Shown piece after piece: positions 56,817 to 63,762 of a stretch of 64,000 nt of DNA. The notes under the pieces were generated by a model. It ran no database searches. It had not been told where the DNA came from and saw nothing but the letters and a program-made list of their open reading frames with translations. The position numbers and the translations under genes are program-made. Position 1 is the first letter of the stretch. Every line of letters begins with the position of its first letter. This stretch comes from Pseudomonadota bacterium (lineage in GTDB: Bacteria > Pseudomonadota > Gammaproteobacteria > Steroidobacterales > Steroidobacteraceae), in NCBI GenBank assembly GCA_021843755.1, contig JAKBWB010000061.1, positions 1 to 64,000 of the forward strand, given 5' to 3'.

Positions 56817-57035
56817 TCAATCATCGCACCGCAGCTCATCGAGCCGTTCCCGCTGAAACCTCAGTGTCCGCGCCAGCTCGCGCAGTATGGGCCGATTGCC
56901 ACCCTTCCAGGCATTGTTCGAGCATCGCGCCTTACCCTCGGGGGACTTCGGGCCCGTCGCCTTCTCCCAAGGTCGCCATCGCCGGATCAGCGCCGCTTGC
57001 CGCGCACGCCGTGAGGGTGTCCAGCCGTTCGCCAT
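56817..57035 (-). CDS. Small basic mobile-element protein
   Basis: A 72-residue protein beginning MANGWTPSRRARQAALIRRW, then PWEKATGPKSPEGKARCSNNAWKGG. This kind of basic, Trp-rich N-terminus is common in small proteins of phages and islands; the function is unknown. Its 5' part overlaps the end of the upstream gene by 104 bases in another frame. Confidence 0.65.
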   Translation of the reverse strand: MANGWTPSRRARQAALIRRWRPWEKATGPKSPEGKARCSNNAWKGGNRPILRELARTLRFQRERLDELRCDD

Positions 57036-57594
57036 TCTGTTGCTCCAATAGTCTGTTCTGCGCCTTTTCGGCTTCCCGCGCGCGCGAGGGATCGTCCGCG
57101 GGGGCGGTCCCGTTGTTCACTTGCTGCGGGCCGTGCGCCACGTTCGCTTGCCGGATGAAGGTCGGGTTCGGCGGGTTCTTGATCGTCGCCAGCGTCTCGA
57201 GGGTCGCGCGGCATTGCGATTGCGCCCGCAGCGCCATTCGCATGTACGACTCGGCCGCGCTCATGTACTCGCCCAGGTTCATTGTCGCCCGCTTGGTCAG
57301 CACACAGAACAGAGCGTCCAGGGTGTGCGCTTGGCAAATCAGCATGGACTCGGCGCGGGTCAGGTCATTTTTTGCGGTCACAAGATCAATTTGTTCGCGC
57401 AGCGCCACCGTCAGGGCTGCGAAGTCCATTTTGTCTGCCGTCAACTTCAGCGCGCCGATGGTGTTTGCCGCGAGGGTGGATGGTCGCAAGAGGGCCCGCG
57501 CATACATGAACTGCTTGACCTCATTCTCGGGTACGGCGGGCGGTGATGCAGGCGCTTGAAGCGCGGTCTTATCGGCTTTCAGCTTGCGGCTCAT
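56932..57594 (-). CDS. Uncharacterised mobile-element protein
   Basis: The 220-residue protein is mostly helical, with SMLICQAHTLDALFCVLTKRA, ALRAQSQCRATLETLATIKNPP and a conserved-looking FIRQANVAHGPQQVNNG. I know similar sequences as unannotated proteins of proteobacterial islands. GGAGG lies just upstream of ATG 57594, which overlaps the stop of the 57591-57794 gene (ATGA). Confidence 0.7.
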   Translation of the reverse strand: MSRKLKADKTALQAPASPPAVPENEVKQFMYARALLRPSTLAANTIGALKLTADKMDFAALTVALREQIDLVTAKNDLTRAESMLICQAHTLDALFCVLTKRATMNLGEYMSAAESYMRMALRAQSQCRATLETLATIKNPPNPTFIRQANVAHGPQQVNNGTAPADDPSRAREAEKAQNRLLEQQNGERLDTLTACAASGADPAMATLGEGDGPEVPRG

Positions 57595-57794
57595 TGGTGC
57601 ATGCCTCCGGTGTGAATCTGAAACAGCCGCGGTGCCCATGCGGTGCAATCCCGCGCGGCCTCGGGCCAGCCGTGGTGTAGATCGGCCTCGGCGCGCTCGA
57701 GCAGCGCCAGCAGCTCGCGGTCGCGCATGCCGATGCGGCGCGTGACATCTTCGGTGATGATCCGCCACGCCTGAAGGCGCAGTGGTGCGGTCAT
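57591..57794 (-). CDS. Small hypothetical protein, translationally coupled
   Basis: A 67-residue frame, MTAPLRLQAWRIITEDVTRRIG, then RDRELLALLERAEADLHHG. Its end overlaps the next start by four bases and its own start overlaps the previous stop by four, the kind of packing seen in real operons. I recognise no family. Confidence 0.5.
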   Translation of the reverse strand: MTAPLRLQAWRIITEDVTRRIGMRDRELLALLERAEADLHHGWPEAARDCTAWAPRLFQIHTGGMHQ

Positions 57795-58150
57795 GACGGC
57801 TCCCCGGATGGCATCCAGCGTTCAAGGTCAGGCAAGCTCGGGTCGGGCCAGTCGCCGGCAATTTCGCTCAGGGTGACGACGCCGTCCGCGTTGCGCCTGG
57901 CGCTCACGATTGCGGTGAACCGTTCGCCGGTCTGCGGGTCGAGTACCCGGCGGTACGCGGCGATGCCGGCCAGCGCGGTCCGGTGGCAAAGCTCAGCGCG
58001 AAGGGCGGCGGCGATCCGCTCGAAGGTCCGGCAGTCCGTGGTGCTGAACCTCGGTCCAGGCGGCGAGCGGTCCTGAATTTCGCGTTTCGGCTCCGCAGCT
58101 GCGGCGCCGACCGTACAGTGTGAGGTGTTCCCGGTCGGTCGCACGCACAC
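57791..58150 (-). CDS. Hypothetical protein, possible displaced tail of the DUF3987 gene
   Basis: A 119-residue frame whose second half (ERIAAALRAELCHRTALAGIAAYRRVLDPQTG, then VSARRNADGVVTLSEIAGDWPDPSLPDLERW) looks like real protein. The first 40 residues overlap the end of the DUF3987 gene in another frame and look arbitrary. It may be the C-terminal part of a gene joined here by a deletion, or a separate gene with a later start. Confidence 0.45.
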   Translation of the reverse strand: MCVRPTGNTSHCTVGAAAAEPKREIQDRSPPGPRFSTTDCRTFERIAAALRAELCHRTALAGIAAYRRVLDPQTGERFTAIVSARRNADGVVTLSEIAGDWPDPSLPDLERWMPSGEPS

Positions 58151-58931
58151 GGTCGATGCGGTCGCCTTGCCAGAGGCGAGAGAGCATGGCGATGGTGCGC
58201 AACTCCGACTCCTCGCTCATGCCGTGGCCGCCGATGAACTGGCCGCCTTCGTCGGTGAATATGCCCTGCGCGTGCTGGCCGTCCGCCAGCGAGCGCACCA
58301 GTCCCTCGGCCGTCGGTTCGGAGCACACGAGCCACGGCTTGCGTGGCGGCGGCTCGGTTTCAACGGTAGCCAGCCTTTCCCGATAAGCGGCTCCATCCTC
58401 GGACTCGCCGCGAGCTTTCTTCAGGTCGAGCTTCTGTGCCTCCTGCTGTAGATTCCACGCGCGCAGCGACTCGGAGAATTTCTTGTGCATCGCCCGCTCG
58501 TGCTCGCGGATCGGCTCGAGCGCCACGGCATCCGCGCTCGTTTTGCGGTCGCCCGATCCGGCAATGGTCAAGATGAACAGCGAGAGCGGACGCGCACCGC
58601 CCAAGGTCTGGACGTTCGCGTGCGACTGCGCGGCCAGGCCGGCGGCCGCCAACACACTATTCCCGGCCAGCGCCCCCGGAACTTGTACAAGCTCCGCGAT
58701 GCCACGCGCGGCCGGGGCGAGGATCGGCCCGAGCGCATCGAGCGGGAACGACTCGGGTGGTGGGGTTTCGCGAACGAGCGGCGTCGGCGGCGAGTTCATC
58801 GCCGCGGCATCGCGTGCATCCTCGGCGTCCAATTCGTCGCGGAGCCATTCCGCGTCGCGTTTCAACCCTTCGTCCGGTTCAACTCGGTAACCGCGCGGCT
58901 CGAATTCGCCTTCTATCACTTGCTCACGCAT
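57993..58931 (-). CDS. DUF3987 protein, C-terminally truncated
   Basis: The 312-residue protein follows DUF3987 proteins (often beside primases in islands): FPLDALGPILAPAARGIAELVQVPGALAGNSVLAAAGLAAQ, LFILTIAGSGDRKTSADA (Walker A-like), EPTAEGLVRSLADG, GIFTDEGGQFIGGH and HLTLYGRR. Right after that it leaves the family and ends in unrelated residues; full-length members go on for well over 100 residues. The break lies by a perfect 12-bp palindrome CCGCAGCTGCGG (58093-58104). ATG 58931 has GGGAGG upstream. Confidence 0.72.
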   Translation of the reverse strand: MREQVIEGEFEPRGYRVEPDEGLKRDAEWLRDELDAEDARDAAAMNSPPTPLVRETPPPESFPLDALGPILAPAARGIAELVQVPGALAGNSVLAAAGLAAQSHANVQTLGGARPLSLFILTIAGSGDRKTSADAVALEPIREHERAMHKKFSESLRAWNLQQEAQKLDLKKARGESEDGAAYRERLATVETEPPPRKPWLVCSEPTAEGLVRSLADGQHAQGIFTDEGGQFIGGHGMSEESELRTIAMLSRLWQGDRIDRVRATDREHLTLYGRRRSCGAETRNSGPLAAWTEVQHHGLPDLRADRRRPSR

Positions 58932-59080
58932 GGCGCGCCTCCCGTGTCGGCAGCGTGCGCAGCAGCGTGGCAGCGGCCTCGATGAAACGATAGGCGGCCC
59001 GCCACGCAGCACACTCGCACGGAACGTGCGAACGACAGACCGGGCACGCGGGGGTGTCGGCAGTCTCGGGGGTTTGTCAT
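58924..59080 (-). pseudogene. Mini zinc-ribbon-like gene with a one-base shift in a C run
   Basis: From ATG 59080 the frame reads MTNP and then goes wrong. Removing one C from the five-C run (59068-59072 on the plus strand) restores a compact protein of about 51 residues with CPVCRSHVPCECAAWRAAYR and ATLLRTLPTREARHA. Its stop overlaps the DUF3987 start. The Cys spacing and tight overlap suggest a real gene with an indel, or a sequencing error. Confidence 0.45.
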
Positions 59081-59086
59081 GTCGGA

Positions 59087-59341
59087 TTACTCCGCGCTCG
59101 AGGTCGGCGCGCTCTGTGACTCGAGGCGGCGGAGCCACTCGCGCAGGGTTCCAACGCGGTAACGCGGGCGCCCGCACGTGAGGACGGGGCGCGGAAAGTC
59201 GCGGCCCATCTTCTTGCGCAGCAAGTAGAAGGTGGAGTCCGGCAACTGAAGGAATCGCGCCGCCTTGGACGATCCGAGCAGGGCATCGTCGTGCAGCGCT
59301 CCAAGATCGAACTCGGCGGGGGTGGGTTGGCGTTTCGTCAT
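59087..59341 (-). CDS. AlpA-like helix-turn-helix protein
   Basis: An 84-residue protein with a MerR/AlpA-type winged helix: LLGSSKAARFLQLPDSTFYLLRKKM, then FPRPVLTCGRPRYRVGTLREWL. AlpA-type proteins activate the integrase or act as excisionases in P4-like islands. Upstream of its start lies a stretch rich in GTGCCC repeats that could be its binding region. Confidence 0.8.
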   Translation of the reverse strand: MTKRQPTPAEFDLGALHDDALLGSSKAARFLQLPDSTFYLLRKKMGRDFPRPVLTCGRPRYRVGTLREWLRRLESQSAPTSSAE

Positions 59342-59435
59342 GACCGATCCTTACGTGCGAGGCGCGTCAGATCGACGGTATCGTCGTTGTCTGCGCAATC
59401 TCGGACCCCTTCAGGGTCGGTCAGATGAGTTAATG

Positions 59436-59550
59436 GTGCCCTTTGGGGCACGCAAGGGAGCTTTTGTGCCCAAATGGTGCCATCACCATAACTTCGAGTG
59501 GCCTCGGATGTGACGAAAGCCTATGTGTTTAGCGGTGCCCGAGGGTGCCC
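59436..59550. repeat. Cluster of GTGCCC repeats in the regulatory gap
   Basis: GTGCCC or its complement occurs repeatedly: an inverted pair GTGCCC-N4-GGGCAC (59436-59451), GTGCCC at 59466-59471 with GGTGCC shortly after, and a direct pair at about 59535-59540 and 59545-59550 (one helical turn apart). The 219-base gap between the AlpA-like gene and the gene ending at 59561 holds no other feature. Confidence 0.5.
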
Positions 59551-59560
59551 AGGTTATGAA

Positions 59561-60316
59561 TCACGAACGGCTCTTGTTCGTGGCGCCCGGCCGGATCTTC
59601 CCGTTCAGCGCCGATCCCTGATTGAAAATCGCAGCCAATGTTTTGGCATCTCGGTCCTCGGGATTCGTCAGGCCGTGCTTTGAGAAATCCTTTGCACGTG
59701 GCGCTTTGCGGTTGCCCGTAGGCCCAAAATGGGCGCAGCCAACTCGCGCGATCGTTTCCAGGGCGGGCGTTGTGTATTCACCCCACGGCCAGCGTGCTGG
59801 TTGCGCCTTCTCGGCACTGGGTGGCTCCTTGGCGGGTGCGACTCTCGCCTCGGTTAGTTCCCGGTTCAGCCGCTCCACTTCGACCTTCAGTGCGTCTCGC
59901 TCATGTTCGGCTTTCTCTGCGACATTGCGAAGATGCGACAGTTGCAAGGACAGTTGCATCGTTTGGGTGGCGATGCCGGCTTTATGGAATTGATCAACAA
60001 AATCTCTTGCTGTCTGAGCAGCAACTTGCGGATCGGTAAATGGGAACTTTGGGTACAGCTCGCGCCGCTGAGCGGCCCAGGTCATAACTTGGTCCCGCGA
60101 GAGTTCAGAATTTATCTCCTGATCCAGTTCACGGGCGCGGATCGAAATTCGAAGCTCGTCATACGTTGTCTTCAGGTCAGTATCTTGGGACGGGTCGATC
60201 CTGTTGTGTGGCTCATATCCGTGAAGCAGAAAAACCGTATCCTTAAGTGTCCATAAGGCCCTATTCTTCCAGCGCGTGATATCGGCTGGCATCAGTAATC
60301 GTAGTTTGTCCGGCAC
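59561..60316 (-). CDS. Uncharacterised element protein with coiled coil
   Basis: About 251 residues from a GTG start (or 243 from ATG 60292, MPADITRWKNR). The first half has ALWTLKDTVFLLHGYEPHNR. The middle is a likely coiled coil (LSHLRNVAEKAEHERDALKVEVERLNRELTEAR). The tail after WPWGEYTTPALETI resembles a small DNA-binding or C-terminal module ending TLAAIFNQGSAL. I recognise the pattern from islands but no function. Confidence 0.65.
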   Translation of the reverse strand: MPDKLRLLMPADITRWKNRALWTLKDTVFLLHGYEPHNRIDPSQDTDLKTTYDELRISIRARELDQEINSELSRDQVMTWAAQRRELYPKFPFTDPQVAAQTARDFVDQFHKAGIATQTMQLSLQLSHLRNVAEKAEHERDALKVEVERLNRELTEARVAPAKEPPSAEKAQPARWPWGEYTTPALETIARVGCAHFGPTGNRKAPRAKDFSKHGLTNPEDRDAKTLAAIFNQGSALNGKIRPGATNKSRS

Positions 60317-60427
60317 GGTGCGCCCCCTGTAGACGCTTCCTGAATCAGAGCCGCCGCGCCAGGCCGGTCAGGATTCCGGCTTTTCCCCCGCCGGGATCAG
60401 CGGCAGGGTAGGCGCGTCGGGTTCAGC

Positions 60428-60724
60428 TCAGGCCGTCGCCTCGCGCAGCGGCGCGATCTTCGGGCGCCGCTTCTTCTCGGCGTGCCACAAGTCGTAGGCG
60501 GTCTGCATATTGAGCCAGGATTCCGCAGAGCCGCCGAGCGCAGCAGCAAGCCGGATGGCAAGCTCGGCGCTTATGCCCGCGCGTCCGTTGATCACGCGAG
60601 AGAGTGCCACGCGGGACACGCGCAGTCGCTTGGCAAACTCCGTCACGGTGATGCCGCCGTCCTCGCGCAGCACGGTATCGGCCAGAACTGCGCCGGGATG
60701 CGGGGGGTTGTACATGCGAGTCAT
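60428..60724 (-). CDS. higA: HigA-family antitoxin
   Basis: A 98-residue HTH protein, MTRMYNPPHPGAVLADTVLREDGG at the start, then TVTEFAKRLRVSRVALSRVINGRAGISAELAIRLAAALGG and SWLNMQTAYDLWHAE. This is the HigA/VapI pattern. It would bind HigB and repress the pair. GGAG lies seven bases before ATG 60724, and it follows higB by 11 bases. Confidence 0.92.
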   Translation of the reverse strand: MTRMYNPPHPGAVLADTVLREDGGITVTEFAKRLRVSRVALSRVINGRAGISAELAIRLAAALGGSAESWLNMQTAYDLWHAEKKRRPKIAPLREATA

Positions 60725-60735
60725 CGGTATCTCCG

Positions 60736-61014
60736 TCAGTGATAGTCCTGATAATCGACCAGCACGGCATCCTTGCCCTCGAACTTGAATGTGAGCCGCC
60801 AATTGCCGCTCACCGAAACCGAGTAGTGCCCGGCGAGTTCCCCGAGCAGCCGGTGGAAGCGCCAGCCGGGCATATTCATGTCCTCGGGACATGTCGCACC
60901 GTCCAAGCGGCCCAATTGCACATTCAGTCGCTTGGCGTGCTCGGGCCGAATGCCAGCCTTCGAGCCGGTCTGAAAGAACCGCGCAAGACCGTCATGCCGG
61001 AAGCTCTTGATCAT
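60736..61014 (-). CDS. higB: HigB-family mRNA interferase toxin
   Basis: A 92-residue RelE/ParE-superfamily toxin: MIKSFRHDGLARFFQTGSKAGI, HAKRLNVQLGRLDGA, GWRFHRLLGELAGHYSVSVSGNWRLTFKF and a final DAVLVDYQDYH. It cleaves mRNA at the ribosome when free of HigA. Toxin before antitoxin is the normal higBA order. It lies beside the integrase and probably stabilises the element. Confidence 0.92.
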   Translation of the reverse strand: MIKSFRHDGLARFFQTGSKAGIRPEHAKRLNVQLGRLDGATCPEDMNMPGWRFHRLLGELAGHYSVSVSGNWRLTFKFEGKDAVLVDYQDYH

Positions 61015-61019
61015 GGCGT

Positions 61020-61048
61020 AGTGTATCGCGTAACGACACGCGAGGCAA
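61020..61048 (-). promoter_or_regulatory. Predicted higBA promoter
   Basis: On the minus strand, TTGCCT (-35, 61043-61048) and TACACT (-10, 61020-61025) are 17 bases apart. The predicted start falls at about 61013-61014, the first bases of the higB ATG. The spacer contains imperfect symmetry (GTGTCG...CGATACAC) that could be the HigA operator. Confidence 0.5.
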
Positions 61049-61072
61049 GAATGAGAACTAGCCTCGGATGAT

Positions 61073-62284
61073 TCAGATAGCGCCCGCCGGCCTGCGGAAC
61101 GGCACGACGTTTGCGCCGGTGCGCAGTGCGTCCAAGTAGTCGGACCAGCTCTGCATCATCGCCCGCCGCTCGGGTAGGCGCACCGAGCGGTTGTAGACTG
61201 CACGCACGCTCGAGTCACGGTGCGCCAATTGCAACTCGATAATGTCGGGCGCGTGGCCTTGCTCGTTTAGCGCGGTGCTCGCCATCGCGCGGAATCCGTG
61301 CGGCACGATGCGGTCAGGACCGTAGCCGAGTCGCCGTAATGCCTGCCCGAGAGTCGCATCGGATATGGGCTTGCCAGCGACCAGGCCGGGAAACAGCAGG
61401 CCGTGCGGATTGGTCCCGGTGATCGTGCGCAGCTCGCGCAGCATTCCCGCCGCTTGGATCGACAGCGGCACCAGATGTTCCCGGCGCATCTTCATGCGCT
61501 CCGCCGGTATGCGCCACAGCGGCTCGGGGCTGTCCAGATCGAACTCGGCCCACGTGGCATTGCGCAGCTCGCCGGGGCGGGTGAATACCAAAGGCAGGAT
61601 GCGCAGGCAGTAGACCGTGCTCGGGTCGCCGGTGTAGGTGTAGATCGCCTTCATCAGCTCGGCAATCTCCGCCGGCTTGGTCAGGGTCGCGTACTTCTCG
61701 GGTTGAACCCCGGCCAGCACGTCGCCCAGATCGGCGGCCACGTCACGTTCAGCTTTGCCGAGTCCCACCGCGTAGCGCATCACTCGGCCAATCTGCGCCA
61801 GCACGCGGCGGGCATTCTCGCGGTGCCCGTCCGCCTCGATGCCGAGCACAACAGGCCGAATATCCATCGGGGTCAGCGCCGGGGCGGGAATGTCCCCGAG
61901 TGCGGGCAGCCACAGGGCCAGTAGGAAACGCTCCCGCTTGGCGGTCGACGGTGCCCATGCCTGCCGGTCGGCCCATTGCTCGGCCAGCGTCCGCAGGGTG
62001 TCGCCCGTCGCCCGCCGCGTCGCCCGCGCCGGATCGGCTCCGTCCCGCAGGACCGCCCGCGCCTCGGTGGCCTTCTCGCGGGCAGCGTCCACTCCGATAT
62101 CCGGCCACGGCCCGAACGACAGCCGCTTCTCCTTGCCCCCAAATCGGTACTTGAGCCGCCACAGCTTGCCCCCAGCCGGGGTGACCTCGATGTACAGCCC
62201 TTCGCCGTCCGCCGCCTTGTAGGGCTTCGTGCGCGGTTTCAGGGCTTTGATTGACCGCTCGGTGAGCTTGCGAGTCTCGCGCAT
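61073..62284 (-). CDS. int: Tyrosine integrase (P4-type)
   Basis: A 403-residue recombinase. A DUF4102 arm-binding domain (LTERSIKALKPRTKPYKAADGEGLYIEV) is followed by a SAM-like core-binding domain and a catalytic domain with Arg in TRPGELR, HGFR, LAHRD and the nucleophile Tyr in AVYNR. It directs integration at the ssrA 3' end 170 bases away. It is complete and likely functional. Confidence 0.95.
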   Translation of the reverse strand: MRETRKLTERSIKALKPRTKPYKAADGEGLYIEVTPAGGKLWRLKYRFGGKEKRLSFGPWPDIGVDAAREKATEARAVLRDGADPARATRRATGDTLRTLAEQWADRQAWAPSTAKRERFLLALWLPALGDIPAPALTPMDIRPVVLGIEADGHRENARRVLAQIGRVMRYAVGLGKAERDVAADLGDVLAGVQPEKYATLTKPAEIAELMKAIYTYTGDPSTVYCLRILPLVFTRPGELRNATWAEFDLDSPEPLWRIPAERMKMRREHLVPLSIQAAGMLRELRTITGTNPHGLLFPGLVAGKPISDATLGQALRRLGYGPDRIVPHGFRAMASTALNEQGHAPDIIELQLAHRDSSVRAVYNRSVRLPERRAMMQSWSDYLDALRTGANVVPFRRPAGAI

Positions 62285-62290
62285 GGGCCC

Positions 62291-62358
62291 ATGCCCCCAA
62301 TCAGACGGGGCCAGTGCCCCAATGCCCCCAATCCTGCCCCTATTGGGCAGCCTCTCGC
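62291..62358. repeat. Right-end array of TGCCCC repeats
   Basis: ATGCCCCCAAT (62291-62301 and 62322-62332), GTGCCCCAAT (62314-62323) and TGCCCCTATTGGGCA (62335-62349, a near-palindrome) lie between the integrase start and ssrA. The last copy plus the following CTCTCGC corresponds to the array at the left end of the element. Possible integrase arm sites or int operator. Confidence 0.55.
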
Positions 62359-62452
62359 AAGGTCTGACAGGGTTCAGATATCTCTAAAATCCATCTAAGC
62401 CATTGATTCTTGTAGTTATTTGGACAAAGCGAGAATGTGCCGAATAGGCATA

Positions 62453-62475
62453 TGGTGGAGGCGGGGGGAATCGAA
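62453..62475. repeat. attR: repeat overlapping the ssrA 3' end
   Basis: The 23 bases that match 55807-55829 with one difference. It encodes the CCA end and part of the T arm of tmRNA on the minus strand, so integration leaves ssrA intact. Confidence 0.85.
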
Positions 62476-62806
62476 CCCCCGTCCGCAAGTCCTAGACTTC
62501 AGACTCTACGTACGTAGCCCGCTCTTTGGTTCTCGCGCCGCGCTACCCGAGGGGCAGGGTAAGGCGAAGCGCCAGCGGACGGTGACTCTTAGCGATCCGG
62601 CCCGTCGCACGTCGGATCGCGAGCCTGTGAGCGCGTCCCCCGAGTCGACCGCACAGGCACGGACCGGTCGGAGGTCAGCCGCGATTAGGCGGCGAGAGCG
62701 AAGTTGTCGTCGTTGGCAACTATGGTTTTGCAGCGTGATTTACGAGGGCACTGCGCCTCGGTACGCCTCTGAAGGTTCGCAACCCGCGTCGAAACCGGTC
62801 GCCCCC
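62453..62806 (-). ncRNA. ssrA: Transfer-messenger RNA
   Basis: The minus strand begins GGGGGCGACCGGTTTCGACG and ends with a T arm (GGGGGTTCGATTCCCCCC) and an encoded CCA. The acceptor stem pairs GGGGGCG with CGCCTCC, including the G3-U70 wobble needed by alanyl-tRNA synthetase. The tag frame (62717 to 62685) reads ANDDNFALAA and TAA. It rescues stalled ribosomes with SmpB, whose gene lies about 1 kb away. Confidence 0.95.
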
Positions 62807-62856
62807 AGAGAGATCGCGAGCAGCATACCTCACGCGCTGCCGGTGCGCACGGGAAG

Positions 62857-62885
62857 TTGCGGGTCCCGATTCCTCAGGATATCTG
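62857..62885 (+). promoter_or_regulatory. Possible promoter of the DUF481 gene
   Basis: TTGCGG (62857-62862) and TATCTG (62880-62885) are 17 bases apart in the AT-rich gap between divergent ssrA and the DUF481 gene. The boxes match the consensus only moderately. Confidence 0.35.
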
Positions 62886-62943
62886 GTATATGCTAGTTTA
62901 TATGATTTAACCGGTACGGCTGGCGCCTTGAGGTCGACAATAG

Positions 62944-63759
62944 ATGCGGATGTGGCGTTGGGTGGCGTTGAGCGCCGCCCTGATGGTGTGTGCGGAGGCG
63001 CAGGCGCAATCGGCCTGGGCCAGCTACGGGTCGCTCGGCGTGATTCTCTCGCGCGGCATCACCAATACCGACAGTGGGAACATGAAGCTCGCCGCGGCGC
63101 GCGAACTCGGCCGCTGGATCTACAGTGCCGGTGTCTCGGGAAACTACGCCAGTACCAACGGCATCTCGACCACCGAGGACGAGCGGGCGCGCCTGGGAGT
63201 GACTCTGACCTTGAGTAAGCGCAGCTTCTGGTTCGGCGGGGCGCGCTACGATCGCAACCGATTCGATGGTTTTGCCTACCAGGAGAGCGCCGCGAGCGGC
63301 ATGGGGCGCGTGCTGGTCGAGTCGAAATGGAACAAGTTCTCCACCGAGCTCGGCGCGGGCTATCTGCGCGAGCGGCCCGAGGCCCTGAAGTACAACGCCT
63401 TCGGCGAGGTGATCTCGCGCGAGCCCGAGGCTGCCATGGGAGAGCCGGTGGTGCACCTCGGCGCGCAGTTCTCGCACGAGTTCTCGCCGAACGCCAAAGT
63501 GTCCAATGCGATGCTGATCGAGTCGGGGGCCACCAATACGATGAGCATTGACGACCTGTCCGTGCAGGTCAAGGTGCACAAGCACCTGTCGCTGTCCTTC
63601 GGCGTGGACGTGACGAACAACACCAATCCCCCGCCCGGGGAGGTGCGTCATACCCTGACGATGACCACGATGAATCTGATCTACAGCTTCAGCAGCTCCA
63701 AGAAGGTTTCCGCGGCCCACCCGCTGCCGACGTTGCTGCAAGGGCTGGACCTGCCCTGA
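62944..63759 (+). CDS. DUF481 outer-membrane protein
   Basis: The 271-residue protein has a signal peptide (WVALSAALMVCAEAQAQ) and a beta-barrel pattern of alternating polar and hydrophobic strands, e.g. VSGNYASTNGISTTEDERARLGVTL, FWFGGARYDRNRFDGFAYQ and VDVTNNTNPPPGEVRHTLTM with a final LIYSFSSS. This fits the DUF481 (YdiY-like) family of salt- or stress-related outer-membrane proteins of unknown role. Confidence 0.78.
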   Translation: MRMWRWVALSAALMVCAEAQAQSAWASYGSLGVILSRGITNTDSGNMKLAAARELGRWIYSAGVSGNYASTNGISTTEDERARLGVTLTLSKRSFWFGGARYDRNRFDGFAYQESAASGMGRVLVESKWNKFSTELGAGYLRERPEALKYNAFGEVISREPEAAMGEPVVHLGAQFSHEFSPNAKVSNAMLIESGATNTMSIDDLSVQVKVHKHLSLSFGVDVTNNTNPPPGEVRHTLTMTTMNLIYSFSSSKKVSAAHPLPTLLQGLDLP

Positions 63760-63762
63760 GGC

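Larger units (their letters stand above)
55807..62475. mobile_element. 6.6-kb integrative element in ssrA
   Basis: Direct repeats of the ssrA 3' end bound a block with a tyrosine integrase next to ssrA, a HigBA toxin-antitoxin pair, an AlpA-like regulator, a truncated DUF3987 protein and small proteins typical of mobile elements. All recognised genes read leftward, away from ssrA. No capsid, portal, terminase or conjugation genes are present, so it is a small genomic island or satellite, or the remains of one. Confidence 0.85.
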
